From an uncultured Porphyromonas sp. (GTDB lineage: Bacteria > Bacteroidota > Bacteroidia > Bacteroidales > Porphyromonadaceae), in assembly GCA_900539765.1 (NCBI GenBank), contig UQDF01000013.1:1-43877 (forward strand): a stretch of DNA of 43,877 bases, given 5' to 3'. Positions 24,145-31,935 of this stretch are shown here, one piece after another (position 1 is the first letter of the stretch; every line of letters starts with the position of its first letter). Under the pieces are notes generated by a model, which worked only from the letters and a program-made list of their open reading frames with translations, did not search any database and was not told the DNA's origin. The position numbers and the translations under genes were made by a program.

Positions 24145-25035
24145 TTAGATCGTTGCTAAGCTCTCACAGGTCACATCGCGAGCGATACGACCGATGAGTC
24201 CAGCTAAGACCTTGCCTGGTCCTAGCTCCACAAAGTACGTAGCACCATCGGCAACCATCGCCTCGACACTCTTCGTCCAGCGTACGGGAGCTGTGAGCTG
24301 AGCGATCAGATTAGCCTTGATCTCCTCCACATCGGTATGAGGACGAGCATCTACATTCTGATAGATCGGGCAGATCGGTGTGGCAAAGGTTGTCGCCTCG
24401 ATAGCACGCTGCAGACGCTCCTTAGCGGGCTGCATAAGCGGTGAGTGAAAGGCGCCACCCACCTTGAGCGGTAGCGCACGCTTAGCCCCCGCAGCCTTGA
24501 GCAGCTCGCAAGCCTCAGCAATACCCTCCATAGTGCCAGAGATGACTACCTGACCCGAGCAGTTATAGTTCGCAGGTACCACTACCTGATCCGATATGCC
24601 ACGGCAGACCTCCTCGATCTTGTCGTCAGGCAGTCCGATGATCGCAGCCATCGTCGAGGGGCGTGCCTCGCAAGCAGCCTGCATAGCGAGCGCACGCTCA
24701 GAGACGAGTCGCAGCGCATCGGCAAAAGGCAAGGCGCGACTCGCAACCAGTGCCGAGAACTCGCCCAGCGAGTGACCAGCGACCATGTCTGGTGCGAAAG
24801 CCTCCCCGAGCGCCACGGTCATCGCCACAGAGTGGAGGAAGACGGCGGGCTGCGTCACCTTCGTCTGCTTGAGATCCTCTTCGGTACCCTCAAACATGGT
24901 CTTGGTCAGGTCAAAGCCTAGCACTTCGTTCGCCTCGGCAAAGAGCTTGCGTACCGCTTCGCTCTTCGTATAGATCTCTTGACCCATACCGACGAACTGT
25001 GCGCCCTGACCTGGGAATACAAAAGCTTTTTTCAT
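24145..25035 (-). CDS. fabD: Malonyl-CoA:ACP transacylase FabD
   Basis: The 296-residue enzyme transfers malonate from CoA to acyl carrier protein for fatty acid synthesis. FVFPGQGAQFVGMG is at the N-terminus, the nucleophile Ser lies in the GHSLGEF motif near residue 93, and the catalytic His is in GGAFHSPLM. VELGPGKVLAGLI is at the C-terminus. The length is typical. It begins 14 bp after pepD ends, so it is probably transcribed with pepD and the flippase-like gene. Confidence 0.95.
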   Translation of the reverse strand: MKKAFVFPGQGAQFVGMGQEIYTKSEAVRKLFAEANEVLGFDLTKTMFEGTEEDLKQTKVTQPAVFLHSVAMTVALGEAFAPDMVAGHSLGEFSALVASRALPFADALRLVSERALAMQAACEARPSTMAAIIGLPDDKIEEVCRGISDQVVVPANYNCSGQVVISGTMEGIAEACELLKAAGAKRALPLKVGGAFHSPLMQPAKERLQRAIEATTFATPICPIYQNVDARPHTDVEEIKANLIAQLTAPVRWTKSVEAMVADGATYFVELGPGKVLAGLIGRIARDVTCESLATI

Positions 25036-25049
25036 ATGTTCTTATCGAA

Positions 25050-26510
25050 TTAGATTAGTTCCAAAGCACGGACGAGCATGCGGTAGCTACGCTCCACGGA
25101 GGAGATGCTCACACGCTCATCAGGTGAGTGTGGGTGCTGGATCTCAGGACCGAAGGAGATCATATCCATATCGGGCATGACACCCTGTATGATACCGCAC
25201 TCGAGACCAGCGTGCATCACCTTGACAGCGGGTTCCTTGCCGTAGACCTCCTTAGCGGCCTGACACATCACCTGCATTACGTGTGACTCAGCATTGGGCT
25301 GCCAGCCTGTATAGGGAGCGTCAAACTCTACGCGAGCGTCCATCAGTAGGAAGCAGCTCTCGATGCTAGAGGCGACCCACATCTTGCGTGAGTCACTAGA
25401 GGAGCGGACGAGGAAGCGGACAGAGATATGTCCCTCGCCAGCCTGTACCTGAGCTAGATTCGACGAAGCCTCTACCGTGTCGGGGAACTCAGAGAGCATC
25501 GAGATGACGCCATTCTGACAAGCATTCAGTGCGTGGATCAGTGCATCCTGTATCTCGTCGGGGAGGATCGTCTTAGGACGGTCACAACGCTCTAGAGAGA
25601 CGGTGATGTGATTCTCTATCCCAGCAAACTCCTTATTAAAGGTCTCCTCATAGTCAGACACCAGCTCCCAGAGGGCCTCGGTGTCGTCCTCTTTGACAGA
25701 GAGCAGCGCGACAGCCTCACGAGGTATCGCATTGCGCATATTACCTCCATCGATCTCAGCGACTAGAGCGCCGCACTGCGCGACAGCCTCCTTGAGGAGA
25801 CGCGCCATCAGCTTGTTGGCATTGGCACGACCGAGGTGTATGTCCACACCGCTGTGTCCACCCTTGAGCCCCTTGATCGTAAGGCGTACGCCTATCTCGT
25901 CCTCGTCAGGCTCGTGGTTGTCCTGGTACTCTAGAGAGACATTGACATCAATACCACCAGCACAACCGACGAAGAGGTCACCCTCCACCTCGGAGTCTAT
26001 ATTAAGGAGTATGTCACCCTTGCTAAAGCCTGGCTTAAGGCCGTTGGCACCGTCCATACCGACCTCTTCATCAATGGTAAAGAGAGCCTCGATGGGACCA
26101 TGCTTGAGCGTATCATCAGCGAGTACAGCTAGAGAGAAGGCGACTCCCATACCATTGTCCGCACCGAGTGTCGTGCCATCGGCTGTGATCCAGTCGCCGT
26201 CTTGCATCGTTTGGATAGGATCGGTCTCGAAGTTGTGTACCTTGTCCGAGTTCTTCTGAGGTACCATATCTAGGTGTCCCTGTAGGGTAGCTACGGGACG
26301 ATCCTCTAGTCCAGGAGTGGCTGGCTTACGGATCAACACGTTGCCCACCTCATCTACATGGGTCTCTAGTCCTAGTCGCTTGCCCTCGGCAACGACATAC
26401 TCCCTGACAGCCTGACAGTGGCCTGTGGGGCGGGGTATCTGTGTGAGATCATAGAAATAGCCCCATAGTGTGGAGGGGGCGAGCTTTTGGTAGTCAGCTT
26501 TGTTCATCAT
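25050..26510 (-). CDS. pepD: Aminoacyl-histidine dipeptidase PepD (M20 family)
   Basis: The 486-residue zinc dipeptidase cleaves Xaa-His and related dipeptides in the cytosol. The dimetal site is visible: LQGHLDMVPQ with the first His, LGADNGMG with the bridging Asp, IDEEVGMDGANGL with the catalytic Glu pair, INIDSE-like LLNIDSEVEGDLFVGCAGG, and the C-terminal SFGPEIQHPHSPDE. The length is normal for bacterial PepD. Its start overlaps the end of the upstream membrane-protein gene by 4 bp; two consecutive Met codons make the start ambiguous by one codon. Confidence 0.95.
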   Translation of the reverse strand: MMNKADYQKLAPSTLWGYFYDLTQIPRPTGHCQAVREYVVAEGKRLGLETHVDEVGNVLIRKPATPGLEDRPVATLQGHLDMVPQKNSDKVHNFETDPIQTMQDGDWITADGTTLGADNGMGVAFSLAVLADDTLKHGPIEALFTIDEEVGMDGANGLKPGFSKGDILLNIDSEVEGDLFVGCAGGIDVNVSLEYQDNHEPDEDEIGVRLTIKGLKGGHSGVDIHLGRANANKLMARLLKEAVAQCGALVAEIDGGNMRNAIPREAVALLSVKEDDTEALWELVSDYEETFNKEFAGIENHITVSLERCDRPKTILPDEIQDALIHALNACQNGVISMLSEFPDTVEASSNLAQVQAGEGHISVRFLVRSSSDSRKMWVASSIESCFLLMDARVEFDAPYTGWQPNAESHVMQVMCQAAKEVYGKEPAVKVMHAGLECGIIQGVMPDMDMISFGPEIQHPHSPDERVSISSVERSYRMLVRALELI

Positions 26511-27559
26511 AGCTTATTCTCTTTATTTTTTGAAGTGTCTTCCAGTGAGGAGGCACGTTTGTAGTGTCTATTGACTATTGGTAAGGCAAATATAGCAATA
26601 ATCCCCGTAATAATGGTCCAGAGGGTCTGTACAGCGTGGACTATCAAGGCAAAGTGTCCCGCCTCGGCTTCGCTCACGCCAAAGGCTGTCAGCGATATAA
26701 TCACCGCATAGTGCCACGGACCGACACCCGACGGCGTGGGGATAGCGACCATCAGCGTGGAGAGGACAAAGGAGGCAAAAGCGACCCGATGACCTAGCTC
26801 TGCCGTGAAGGTAAAGGCTCCAAATGTGAGGTAGAAGAAGTAGTAGTAAAAGAGCCACAAGAAGATCGTGAGTACGACAAACTGACCCCAGGCGCGCCAT
26901 CCTCTCAGTGTCGAAGCGGCTTGCAGTACGGAGTGAAGCTTCTCTCGTACACGCTGCATGAAGCTACTCTTTCTAAAGCGATAGAGGACCAGCACGATGA
27001 CGAGGAGTGAGACCCCTGCTATCAGCCAAGCTGTGGTGTAGTCTGACGAAAAGAGATCGCCTAAGCCATCCCCGAGCGTTAACCCCTGAGCAGCTAAGAT
27101 ATGCGATATAGTCCCTGGCTGAAATAGCATCATCGCCACGAAGAGTGCCACCACAACGACAGCATCAGAGAGACGATCTACTAGGAGCGTGCCGACGGTT
27201 GTCGAGAACGTATAGTCCTCTCGTTGCTTCATCTCGGTACAGCGCCACACATCACCGGCACGAGGTATGACAAAGCTGACCGCATAGCTCCCGACCGTGA
27301 TTAAGATCGGATTGATGGGTCGGGCAGGGGTCGTGTATAGAGGTCGCATCTGGAGGTGCCAGCGATAGCCTCGCGTGGCATTGCCCAGGAGTCCCATAGG
27401 TAAAGACAAGAGGAGATACTCGTAGCGCACGCCATGCTGCAACAAGCGTAGCGTGTCTGCGAGCTCTAGATGGCGATAGAGGTACAACAGTATCGCTAGC
27501 CCTATGAGGAGTGGCAAGAAGTTCTTCAGCCACCATTGCCAGGAGTGTCTCGTCTTCAC
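26507..27559 (-). CDS. Flippase-like / lysylphosphatidylglycerol-synthase transmembrane (UPF0104) protein
   Basis: The 350-residue integral membrane protein has about eight hydrophobic helices and the LPG_synthase_TM/AglD-like layout: LRLLQHGVRYEYLLLSLPM, then RGYRWHLQMRPL, then VSFVIPRAGDVWRCTEM with VGTLLVDRLSDAVVV, and TPSGVGPWHYAVI near the C-terminus. The family includes lipid flippase-like proteins, with no assigned substrate here. The start codon is GTG, and a -7 box lies only 4 bp upstream. It overlaps pepD by 4 bp (ATGA). Confidence 0.8.
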   Translation of the reverse strand: MKTRHSWQWWLKNFLPLLIGLAILLYLYRHLELADTLRLLQHGVRYEYLLLSLPMGLLGNATRGYRWHLQMRPLYTTPARPINPILITVGSYAVSFVIPRAGDVWRCTEMKQREDYTFSTTVGTLLVDRLSDAVVVVALFVAMMLFQPGTISHILAAQGLTLGDGLGDLFSSDYTTAWLIAGVSLLVIVLVLYRFRKSSFMQRVREKLHSVLQAASTLRGWRAWGQFVVLTIFLWLFYYYFFYLTFGAFTFTAELGHRVAFASFVLSTLMVAIPTPSGVGPWHYAVIISLTAFGVSEAEAGHFALIVHAVQTLWTIITGIIAIFALPIVNRHYKRASSLEDTSKNKENKL

Positions 27560-27563
27560 GCTC

Positions 27564-27571
27564 CAAAAGTA
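27564..27571 (-). promoter_or_regulatory. -7 box immediately before the flippase-like gene
   Basis: Minus-strand TACTTTTG fits TAnnTTTG. It ends 4 bp before the GTG start, so transcription would begin at or inside the start codon. Three heptad repeats lie just upstream. Confidence 0.45.
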
Positions 27572-27576
27572 CGAAA

Positions 27577-27597
27577 ATTAGAGATTAGAGATTAGAG
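27577..27597. repeat. Three perfect 7-bp tandem repeats (ATTAGAG)
   Basis: Read on the minus strand this is CTCTAAT three times, directly upstream of a TACTTTTG box. The same heptad is repeated upstream of rsmA. Confidence 0.8.
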
Positions 27598-27658
27598 CCT
27601 AGTTTTTTAGTGTCCCTAGTAGCTCTAGCCAACAGCTAACAGCCAGTATCCAATAGCA

Positions 27659-27697
27659 AAGGTCACCTAACCCTCTAGGAGAGGACTAGGTGACCTT
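27659..27697 (-). terminator. Terminator hairpin of the small lipoprotein gene
   Basis: AAGGTCACCTA pairs with TAGGTGACCTT (11 bp), and an inner CCTCT/AGAGG stem extends it. On the minus strand it is followed by TGCTATTGG, so the U tract is poor. It sits 58 bp after the lipoprotein stop. Confidence 0.6.
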
Positions 27698-27755
27698 CGT
27701 CAAGTTTGGTTGCTTAGGTTATCTCAGATTGCGAATGATCTAGAGAAGTTGGTGT

Positions 27756-28031
27756 TTACTTCTTGATCTGATCAGCAGTCTCCTGAGCCTTGTCGGCAGC
27801 GTCCTGTGCAGCCTCTGCGGTTGCATCAGCAGCAGCCTCAGCCTCGTCAGCAACTACCTGAGCTGCGTCCTGAGCTGCGTTCTGTAGATCCTGAGCAGCT
27901 GCGTCAAGGTTCTCCTGAGCGTTCTCAACATTCTGCTCAGCCTGCTGAGCGTTCTGACTTTTGTTCTCCTTGTTGCAAGAAACAAGGCTTAGAGCTGCAA
28001 CAGCAGCTACAAGTACAAATACCTTCTTCAT
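27756..28031 (-). CDS. Small Ala/Gln-rich coiled-coil lipoprotein
   Basis: The 91-residue product starts at MKKVFVLVAAVAALSLVSC, a lipoprotein signal with Cys19. The mature part is a low-complexity, highly charged helix rich in Ala, Gln, Asp and Glu (AQQAEQNVENAQENLDAAAQ) with heptad-like spacing. Such short lipoproteins are common in Bacteroidetes, and the helix is reminiscent of Lpp-like or apolipoprotein-like proteins without being a clear homologue. It has its own strong promoter and terminator. I set the start at the lipoprotein Met; a longer frame of 12 extra codons would put the -7 box inside the gene. Confidence 0.8.
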   Translation of the reverse strand: MKKVFVLVAAVAALSLVSCNKENKSQNAQQAEQNVENAQENLDAAAQDLQNAAQDAAQVVADEAEAAADATAEAAQDAADKAQETADQIKK

Positions 28032-28064
28032 ATTAGCTTTAGTATAAGTGATTAGTAACTGGTG

Positions 28065-28095
28065 CAAAGGTACGCATTAATTCCGAATGTGCAAG
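28065..28095 (-). promoter_or_regulatory. Promoter of the small lipoprotein gene
   Basis: On the minus strand CTTG (28092-28095) and TACCTTTG (28065-28072) are separated by 19 bp, close to consensus. It overlaps the 3' end of the upstream peptidase gene. The predicted leader is about 27 nt. Confidence 0.65.
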
Positions 28096-28724
28096 CATCT
28101 GACAGATTTAGTGATATCATCAAGCGTGTAGTAGGTGTAGGGTATCGCCACATTGTGACCTGTCGGCTGCACTTGATAAGCGGGGATCTTAGTGGCGCAA
28201 TAAGCGAGTGCGACGAACTCGGTGCAGTAGAGCGTAGTCGTATCCCTTAGGTCAAAGCGTGAGTCAAACCTCTTGGGATATCGTCCCCCAGGGCGATGTA
28301 GGTTGATGTACGCTCTCATTTTCTGCAAGCCTAAGCTGTCTAGAGCTAAGGCGGGGTAGACCGCTATCGCCTCGGACTCCATCACGAAGCTGTCTAGCGA
28401 CTGACGAAAGATGCCGTCAGCACCGAGTGAACTGTCTTGGTAAGCGTGCCACACGACCCACTGATGACCCGTAGAGTCGTAGTCGATGATGCCGCAGTGG
28501 CTGTAGCGTTGCTCCTCGGAGGCTATCTTGCTAAAGAAGGTCGAGAGCATCCCCTCGCCACGACGCAGTATGAGACTGCCGGGGCGTAGTGTAGTCGTAT
28601 CGAGAGCGATGCTCTCCTGCCCGTGGTGAGACGTGCAGGAGACTGCACCGCATAATATAAGCCCCAAGAGCAGTAGACGGAGAGATCTCGCTAGCTCTTG
28701 GGGCTTGTGGTAGATAGACTTCAT
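28077..28724 (-). CDS. YiiX-like permuted papain-fold (C92) lipoprotein peptidase
   Basis: The 215-residue product has a lipoprotein signal ending at GAVSC (about residue 30). The domain resembles the permuted NlpC/P60-type YaeF/YiiX family: LRPGSLILRRGEGMLSTFF at the start, then RYSHCGIIDY with the catalytic His, and much later TTTLYCTEFVALAY with the Cys nucleophile. The His-before-Cys order is the permutation typical of this group. Relatives may act on cell-wall peptides or lipids; the substrate is unknown. It follows the DUF4878-like lipoprotein gene by 48 bp. Confidence 0.8.
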   Translation of the reverse strand: MKSIYHKPQELARSLRLLLLGLILCGAVSCTSHHGQESIALDTTTLRPGSLILRRGEGMLSTFFSKIASEEQRYSHCGIIDYDSTGHQWVVWHAYQDSSLGADGIFRQSLDSFVMESEAIAVYPALALDSLGLQKMRAYINLHRPGGRYPKRFDSRFDLRDTTTLYCTEFVALAYCATKIPAYQVQPTGHNVAIPYTYYTLDDITKSVRCLHIRN

Positions 28725-28772
28725 CTATAGATTAAGTCTAGAGAGCGTCTGCCGGAGTGGCAGCCGCCTCGG

Positions 28773-29183
28773 TTACTTCATAGGTATGTCGACGATCTTC
28801 CACTCGTTGTCTACCTTGGTGAGGACAACCTTTTGCTTGAAGACATCGGCACTATCAGTCGGATTGGTCGGTTGCTCGGTCGTCTCGACATAGCAGATGA
28901 TCGTGTCTTGGTGATCCTCTGTGCTTGCGATCTTGGTCGTCCGTGCAGCGGCCTCCTCCTGAGTGAATCCCTGAACGCTATCAGAGCCGAAGTAGTCCAT
29001 AAGATTGACATAAGCCTCAGCCTGCTCCGATGCCGTGTAGGTACGAGCCTTGTCGTAGTCGCCAGCATTGAGAGCCTTGAAGAAGTCCATCGTGACCCGC
29101 TCTGCCTTTTTCGTAGGACTAGAGCAAGCTGCAAAGGCTAGCATGCTGACGAGTGCAAAGCTGATTAAAGCTAATCTCTTCAT
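28773..29183 (-). CDS. DUF4878-like lipoprotein
   Basis: The 136-residue product has a lipoprotein signal (SMLAFAACSS, Cys20). The mature part has the NTF2-like/DUF4878 pattern: VTMDFFKALNAGDYDKARTY at the start and VVLTKVDNEWKIVDIPMK at the end. These small domains are usually extracytoplasmic and uncharacterised. It lies 48 bp after aspA on the same strand with no promoter in the gap, so it is probably part of that transcript. Confidence 0.75.
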   Translation of the reverse strand: MKRLALISFALVSMLAFAACSSPTKKAERVTMDFFKALNAGDYDKARTYTASEQAEAYVNLMDYFGSDSVQGFTQEEAAARTTKIASTEDHQDTIICYVETTEQPTNPTDSADVFKQKVVLTKVDNEWKIVDIPMK

Positions 29184-29231
29184 ATATATAAGGTCTTAAA
29201 GGTTAGTAGTTCCTTTTACCGCTTAAAGGGC

Positions 29232-30668
29232 TTATAGTTGCTTCTTAGGCTTGATGTGATCTAGCTTAGAGGGCTGGGTCATGTGCTTGGGATCCATCAC
29301 CTCATCGAGATCCTTCTTGTCTAGGATGCCATGTTCTAGGACAAGCTCGTAGATACCCTTGCCCGTCTCAAGCGCCTCCTTGGCAATCTTGGTTGAGTTC
29401 TTGTAGCCGATGATCGGGTTGAGAGCCGTGACGATCGTGATCGATGCTTCGATCTGCTGGCGGCAGCGCTCCTCGTTGGGCGTGATACCAGTGATACAGC
29501 GCTCGATGAGGGACGTGATACCACGCATCATCAGTTCTGAACTCTCGAAGCAGCACTGAGCCATAACGGGCTCCATAGCGTTGAGCTCCATCTGAGCAGC
29601 ATCGCCAGCCATCAAGACGGTTGTGTCGTTACCCATTACCTTGTAGCATACCTGACTCATTACCTCGGGGATGACAGGATTCACCTTACCTGGCATAATG
29701 GAGGAGCCAGGCTGCACAGCGGGTACGTTAAACTCGCCGATACCAGCTCTAGGGCCAGAGGAGAGGAGACGGATATCGTTGCAGATCTTATTGATCTTGA
29801 CAGCGATGCGACGTAGTGCGGATGAGTAGCCGATCATCACAGAGGTATCGCTCGTAGCACCGACGAGGTCAGCGCTGAGCTTAACGGGCCAGCCCGTGAT
29901 CTCAGCCAAAGCCTTGACACAAGCCTCTGCATAACCTGGTTCTGAGGCGATACCCGTACCAATAGCGGTGGCACCCATATTGACCGTTAGGAACTCCTCG
30001 CAAGCGCTCTTGAGGCGAGGTAGCTCATCCTCTAGGATAGAGGCGAAGCCGTGGAAGGTCTGTCCCAGCGTCATAGGCACCGCATCTTGTAGCTGTGTGC
30101 GACCGATCTTGAGGACATGCTTCATCTCCTCTGCCTTGGCACGAAGTGCTGCTATGAGCTGCTCGACATGCTTGTAGACCTCCAGCCCCTTGGGGTATAG
30201 CCCTAAGTGGATAGCAGTGGGGTAAGCATCATTAGTAGACTGCGAAGCATTGACTCCATCATTGGGCGCGAGGAACTTGTATTCGCCTGGCTTGTGACCC
30301 ATCTTCTGGAGGGCAATGTTGCAGATCACCTCGTTGGCAGCCATATTGGTTGTCGTGCCAGCGCCACCCTGGATCATATCCACTGCAAAAGCATCGTGAT
30401 GCTTGCCAGCGAGTAGCTCCTTGCAGGCAAAGACGATAGCCTCGTACTGCTCATCGGTGAGGATGCCCTCGCTGTGGTTAGCGACAGCTGCGCCCCACTT
30501 GGTGTAGGCGAGACCCTGGATGAAGTAAGGGTACTGGCTCAGCTTGAAGTTGCTTATCTGAAAGTTTTCCATACCGCGTAGCGTCTGCACGCCATAGAGT
30601 GCGTCTGCGGGTAGTTGGCGATCGCCTAGCAGGTCGCCTTCCGTTCTCATTTGCTTATTAGCCGTCAT
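29232..30668 (-). CDS. aspA: Aspartate ammonia-lyase
   Basis: The 478-residue enzyme belongs to the fumarase/aspartase superfamily and converts L-aspartate to fumarate and ammonia. It carries the GSSIMPGKVNP signature (mobile catalytic-Ser loop), GAGTTTNMAANEV, NASQSTNDAYPTAIHL and KIGRTQLQDAVPMTLGQTF. The N-terminal DLLGDRQLPADALYGVQTLR and the 'LMAGDAAQMELNAMEPVMAQ' block favour aspartase over class II fumarase. In an asaccharolytic, amino-acid-fermenting organism it would feed fumarate to the reductive branch. A -7 box lies about 75 bp upstream. Confidence 0.92.
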   Translation of the reverse strand: MTANKQMRTEGDLLGDRQLPADALYGVQTLRGMENFQISNFKLSQYPYFIQGLAYTKWGAAVANHSEGILTDEQYEAIVFACKELLAGKHHDAFAVDMIQGGAGTTTNMAANEVICNIALQKMGHKPGEYKFLAPNDGVNASQSTNDAYPTAIHLGLYPKGLEVYKHVEQLIAALRAKAEEMKHVLKIGRTQLQDAVPMTLGQTFHGFASILEDELPRLKSACEEFLTVNMGATAIGTGIASEPGYAEACVKALAEITGWPVKLSADLVGATSDTSVMIGYSSALRRIAVKINKICNDIRLLSSGPRAGIGEFNVPAVQPGSSIMPGKVNPVIPEVMSQVCYKVMGNDTTVLMAGDAAQMELNAMEPVMAQCCFESSELMMRGITSLIERCITGITPNEERCRQQIEASITIVTALNPIIGYKNSTKIAKEALETGKGIYELVLEHGILDKKDLDEVMDPKHMTQPSKLDHIKPKKQL

Positions 30669-30741
30669 GTCTATATAGTTGTATTATCTGTATTTCGCTA
30701 TGAAGGTCGGTCACAGAAGCGTGACTGTACAATCCGTTTGG

Positions 30742-30749
30742 CAAAGATA
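30742..30749 (-). promoter_or_regulatory. -7 box of the aspA transcript
   Basis: Minus-strand TATCTTTG fits TAnnTTTG. A TTTCG lies about 20 bp upstream as a weak -33. The predicted leader is about 70 nt. Confidence 0.45.
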
Positions 30750-30931
30750 CCTCTTTATTTTCTTATTGCGAAAGGGCTGGTCCAATTCTTTTGATCTGAT
30801 GGGGGGAAAGCTAGGCTGCTTATTTTAGCCAAACGAGGTGAAGGCACCATAGCCACGTGAAGAATCTCAATTAGCTAGCTGGAAAATTAAAACTCTCCAC
30901 GTAGGCGAGAAGTGATTCCTACGTAGAAACG

Positions 30932-30972
30932 AAATGAAACTTCGGAGGAATCAAATGATAAGTCCGAGGAAT
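30932..30972. repeat. 41-bp dispersed repeat, copy 2
   Basis: It is the reverse complement of 7730-7770 with one mismatch. Adjacent sequence in both places contains ACGTAG hairpin words, but in a different order relative to the repeat. Confidence 0.8.
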
Positions 30973-31000
30973 TTTTCATTTTCTCGGTAGAGGATAAAAA

Positions 31001-31039
31001 ATATCCACGTAAGAAATTGGACGTTTCTCACGTGGATAT
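31001..31039 (-). terminator. Terminator of the GYF/dispanin gene
   Basis: ATATCCACGT-A-AGAAA pairs with TTTCT-C-ACGTGGATAT (15 bp, one mismatch, 7-nt loop). On the minus strand it is followed by TTTTTTATCC, a proper U tract. Confidence 0.7.
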
Positions 31040-31136
31040 CTGAAAGAGGTTGTTTTGTAGTCTGGACGACTGCCTGACGAAATCTGATTAGTTGCTCACG
31101 GGAGCAAGCTACCCATCGGAAAGCTAAGAGGCTGTC

Positions 31137-31655
31137 TTACAAAGCTGCCGAGATTGCCGATGTGGCAGCAATAGCTATGAATACGAAGATGGCTATGGAA
31201 ATGCCTATGCACACAGCGGCGGCAATGGTAAGCCCTTTGGCCCACTGGAGCGAGTTGCGACTTGCCCTCTCAGCTTCTGCGTAGTTGCCTCTCTCATAGT
31301 GTGTAGAGACCTGTATCGAGTAGATAAGCGGTATAATCCCTAGCGGGAAGAAGAAAAAGACGCAGAGGATGCTCCACACAAGGTTGTCGGGTGGCATCTT
31401 GGGGCGGTTTTGTGGCTGCATGTGGCTGCTATAGCCATACGGGGTGCCGTAAACAGGAGCCCCCGCATAGGGATTGGACCCAGGAGCTTGGTACCCAAAG
31501 AGGATGCGTAGCTCATCCAAAGTCTGAGCGGGACAAGCATCGCTCATGCCATCGACGCGTATCATAGTCTGGGGAGTAATCCTTCGTGCGGACAACTCCT
31601 CAATCGTGTAGGGACCTAGCTCCTGTCCATTGCAGACGATGTAGTACTGCTTCAT
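31137..31655 (-). CDS. GYF_2 (DUF4339) plus CD225/dispanin membrane protein
   Basis: The 172-residue protein has an N-terminal DUF4339/GYF_2 domain (YYIVCNGQELGPYTIEELSA, then ITPQTMIRVDG) at about 3-55. A Pro/Gly/Tyr-rich linker follows at about 55-85. A CD225/dispanin-like membrane region comes next (NLVWSILCVFFFFPLGIIPL, then YSIQVSTHYERGNYAEAERA), and a last helix ends the protein. This domain pair is frequent in Bacteroidetes; it is thought to be a small membrane adaptor, with no known activity. It has its own promoter and terminator. Confidence 0.85.
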   Translation of the reverse strand: MKQYYIVCNGQELGPYTIEELSARRITPQTMIRVDGMSDACPAQTLDELRILFGYQAPGSNPYAGAPVYGTPYGYSSHMQPQNRPKMPPDNLVWSILCVFFFFPLGIIPLIYSIQVSTHYERGNYAEAERASRNSLQWAKGLTIAAAVCIGISIAIFVFIAIAATSAISAAL

Positions 31656-31749
31656 ACGTCTAGTTTAGTTTATGATCTATATGAGCGGGATCGCAAAGCT
31701 TAGCGAAGGCTCTGGATCTCTTTTTGGCTCAATCTATGTTCTTCTTGCG

Positions 31750-31780
31750 CAAAGGTATGTAATCACTTGGACTTATACAA
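31750..31780 (-). promoter_or_regulatory. Promoter of the GYF/dispanin gene
   Basis: On the minus strand ATTG (31777-31780) and TACCTTTG (31750-31757) are spaced by about 20 bp. The predicted leader is close to 90 nt. Confidence 0.55.
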
Positions 31781-31838
31781 TATTGGCAGGCGTTGCTAGT
31801 CGGGGTAGCAATAGCGCACTTGAAAGATGTGTCACCAT

Positions 31839-31880
31839 CTCTAATGTCTAATCTCTAATTTCTAGCCTCTAACCTCTAAG
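31839..31880. repeat. Six 7-bp tandem repeats upstream of rsmA
   Basis: The heptads read CTCTAAT, GTCTAAT, CTCTAAT, TTCTAGC, CTCTAAC and CTCTAAG. They are the same repeat as at 27577-27597 and again lie upstream of a TACTTTTG box. Confidence 0.75.
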
Positions 31881-31904
31881 GACTCTCCCTTGACGGAAAA
31901 GTTG

Positions 31905-31912
31905 TACTTTTG
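31905..31912 (+). promoter_or_regulatory. -7 box of rsmA
   Basis: TACTTTTG fits TAnnTTTG and lies 23 bp before the ATG. No -33 box at the usual spacing; the upstream DNA is the heptad array. Confidence 0.45.
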
Positions 31913-31935
31913 ACACGACAACGAGCGAAAGAACT

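Larger units (their letters stand above)
30669..31136. other. 468-bp intergenic region with repeats
   Basis: It holds the aspA promoter box near its left end, then a CCACGTAGG/CCTACGTAG hairpin around 30.90-30.93 kb, the second copy of the 41-bp repeat, and the terminator of the next gene. The ATAGCCACGTGAAG at about 30850 shares the stem word of the terminator at 7664. I see no gene. Confidence 0.6.

Noticed and set aside
27756..28067. Longer version of the small lipoprotein starting 12 codons earlier
   Set aside because: The extra residues precede a perfect lipoprotein signal, and the promoter -7 box would fall inside the coding region.
27577..31880. CTCTAAT heptads as an origin (DnaA-box or iteron) array
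   Set aside because: The sequence does not match DnaA boxes and no replication genes are nearby; the promoter association is stronger.
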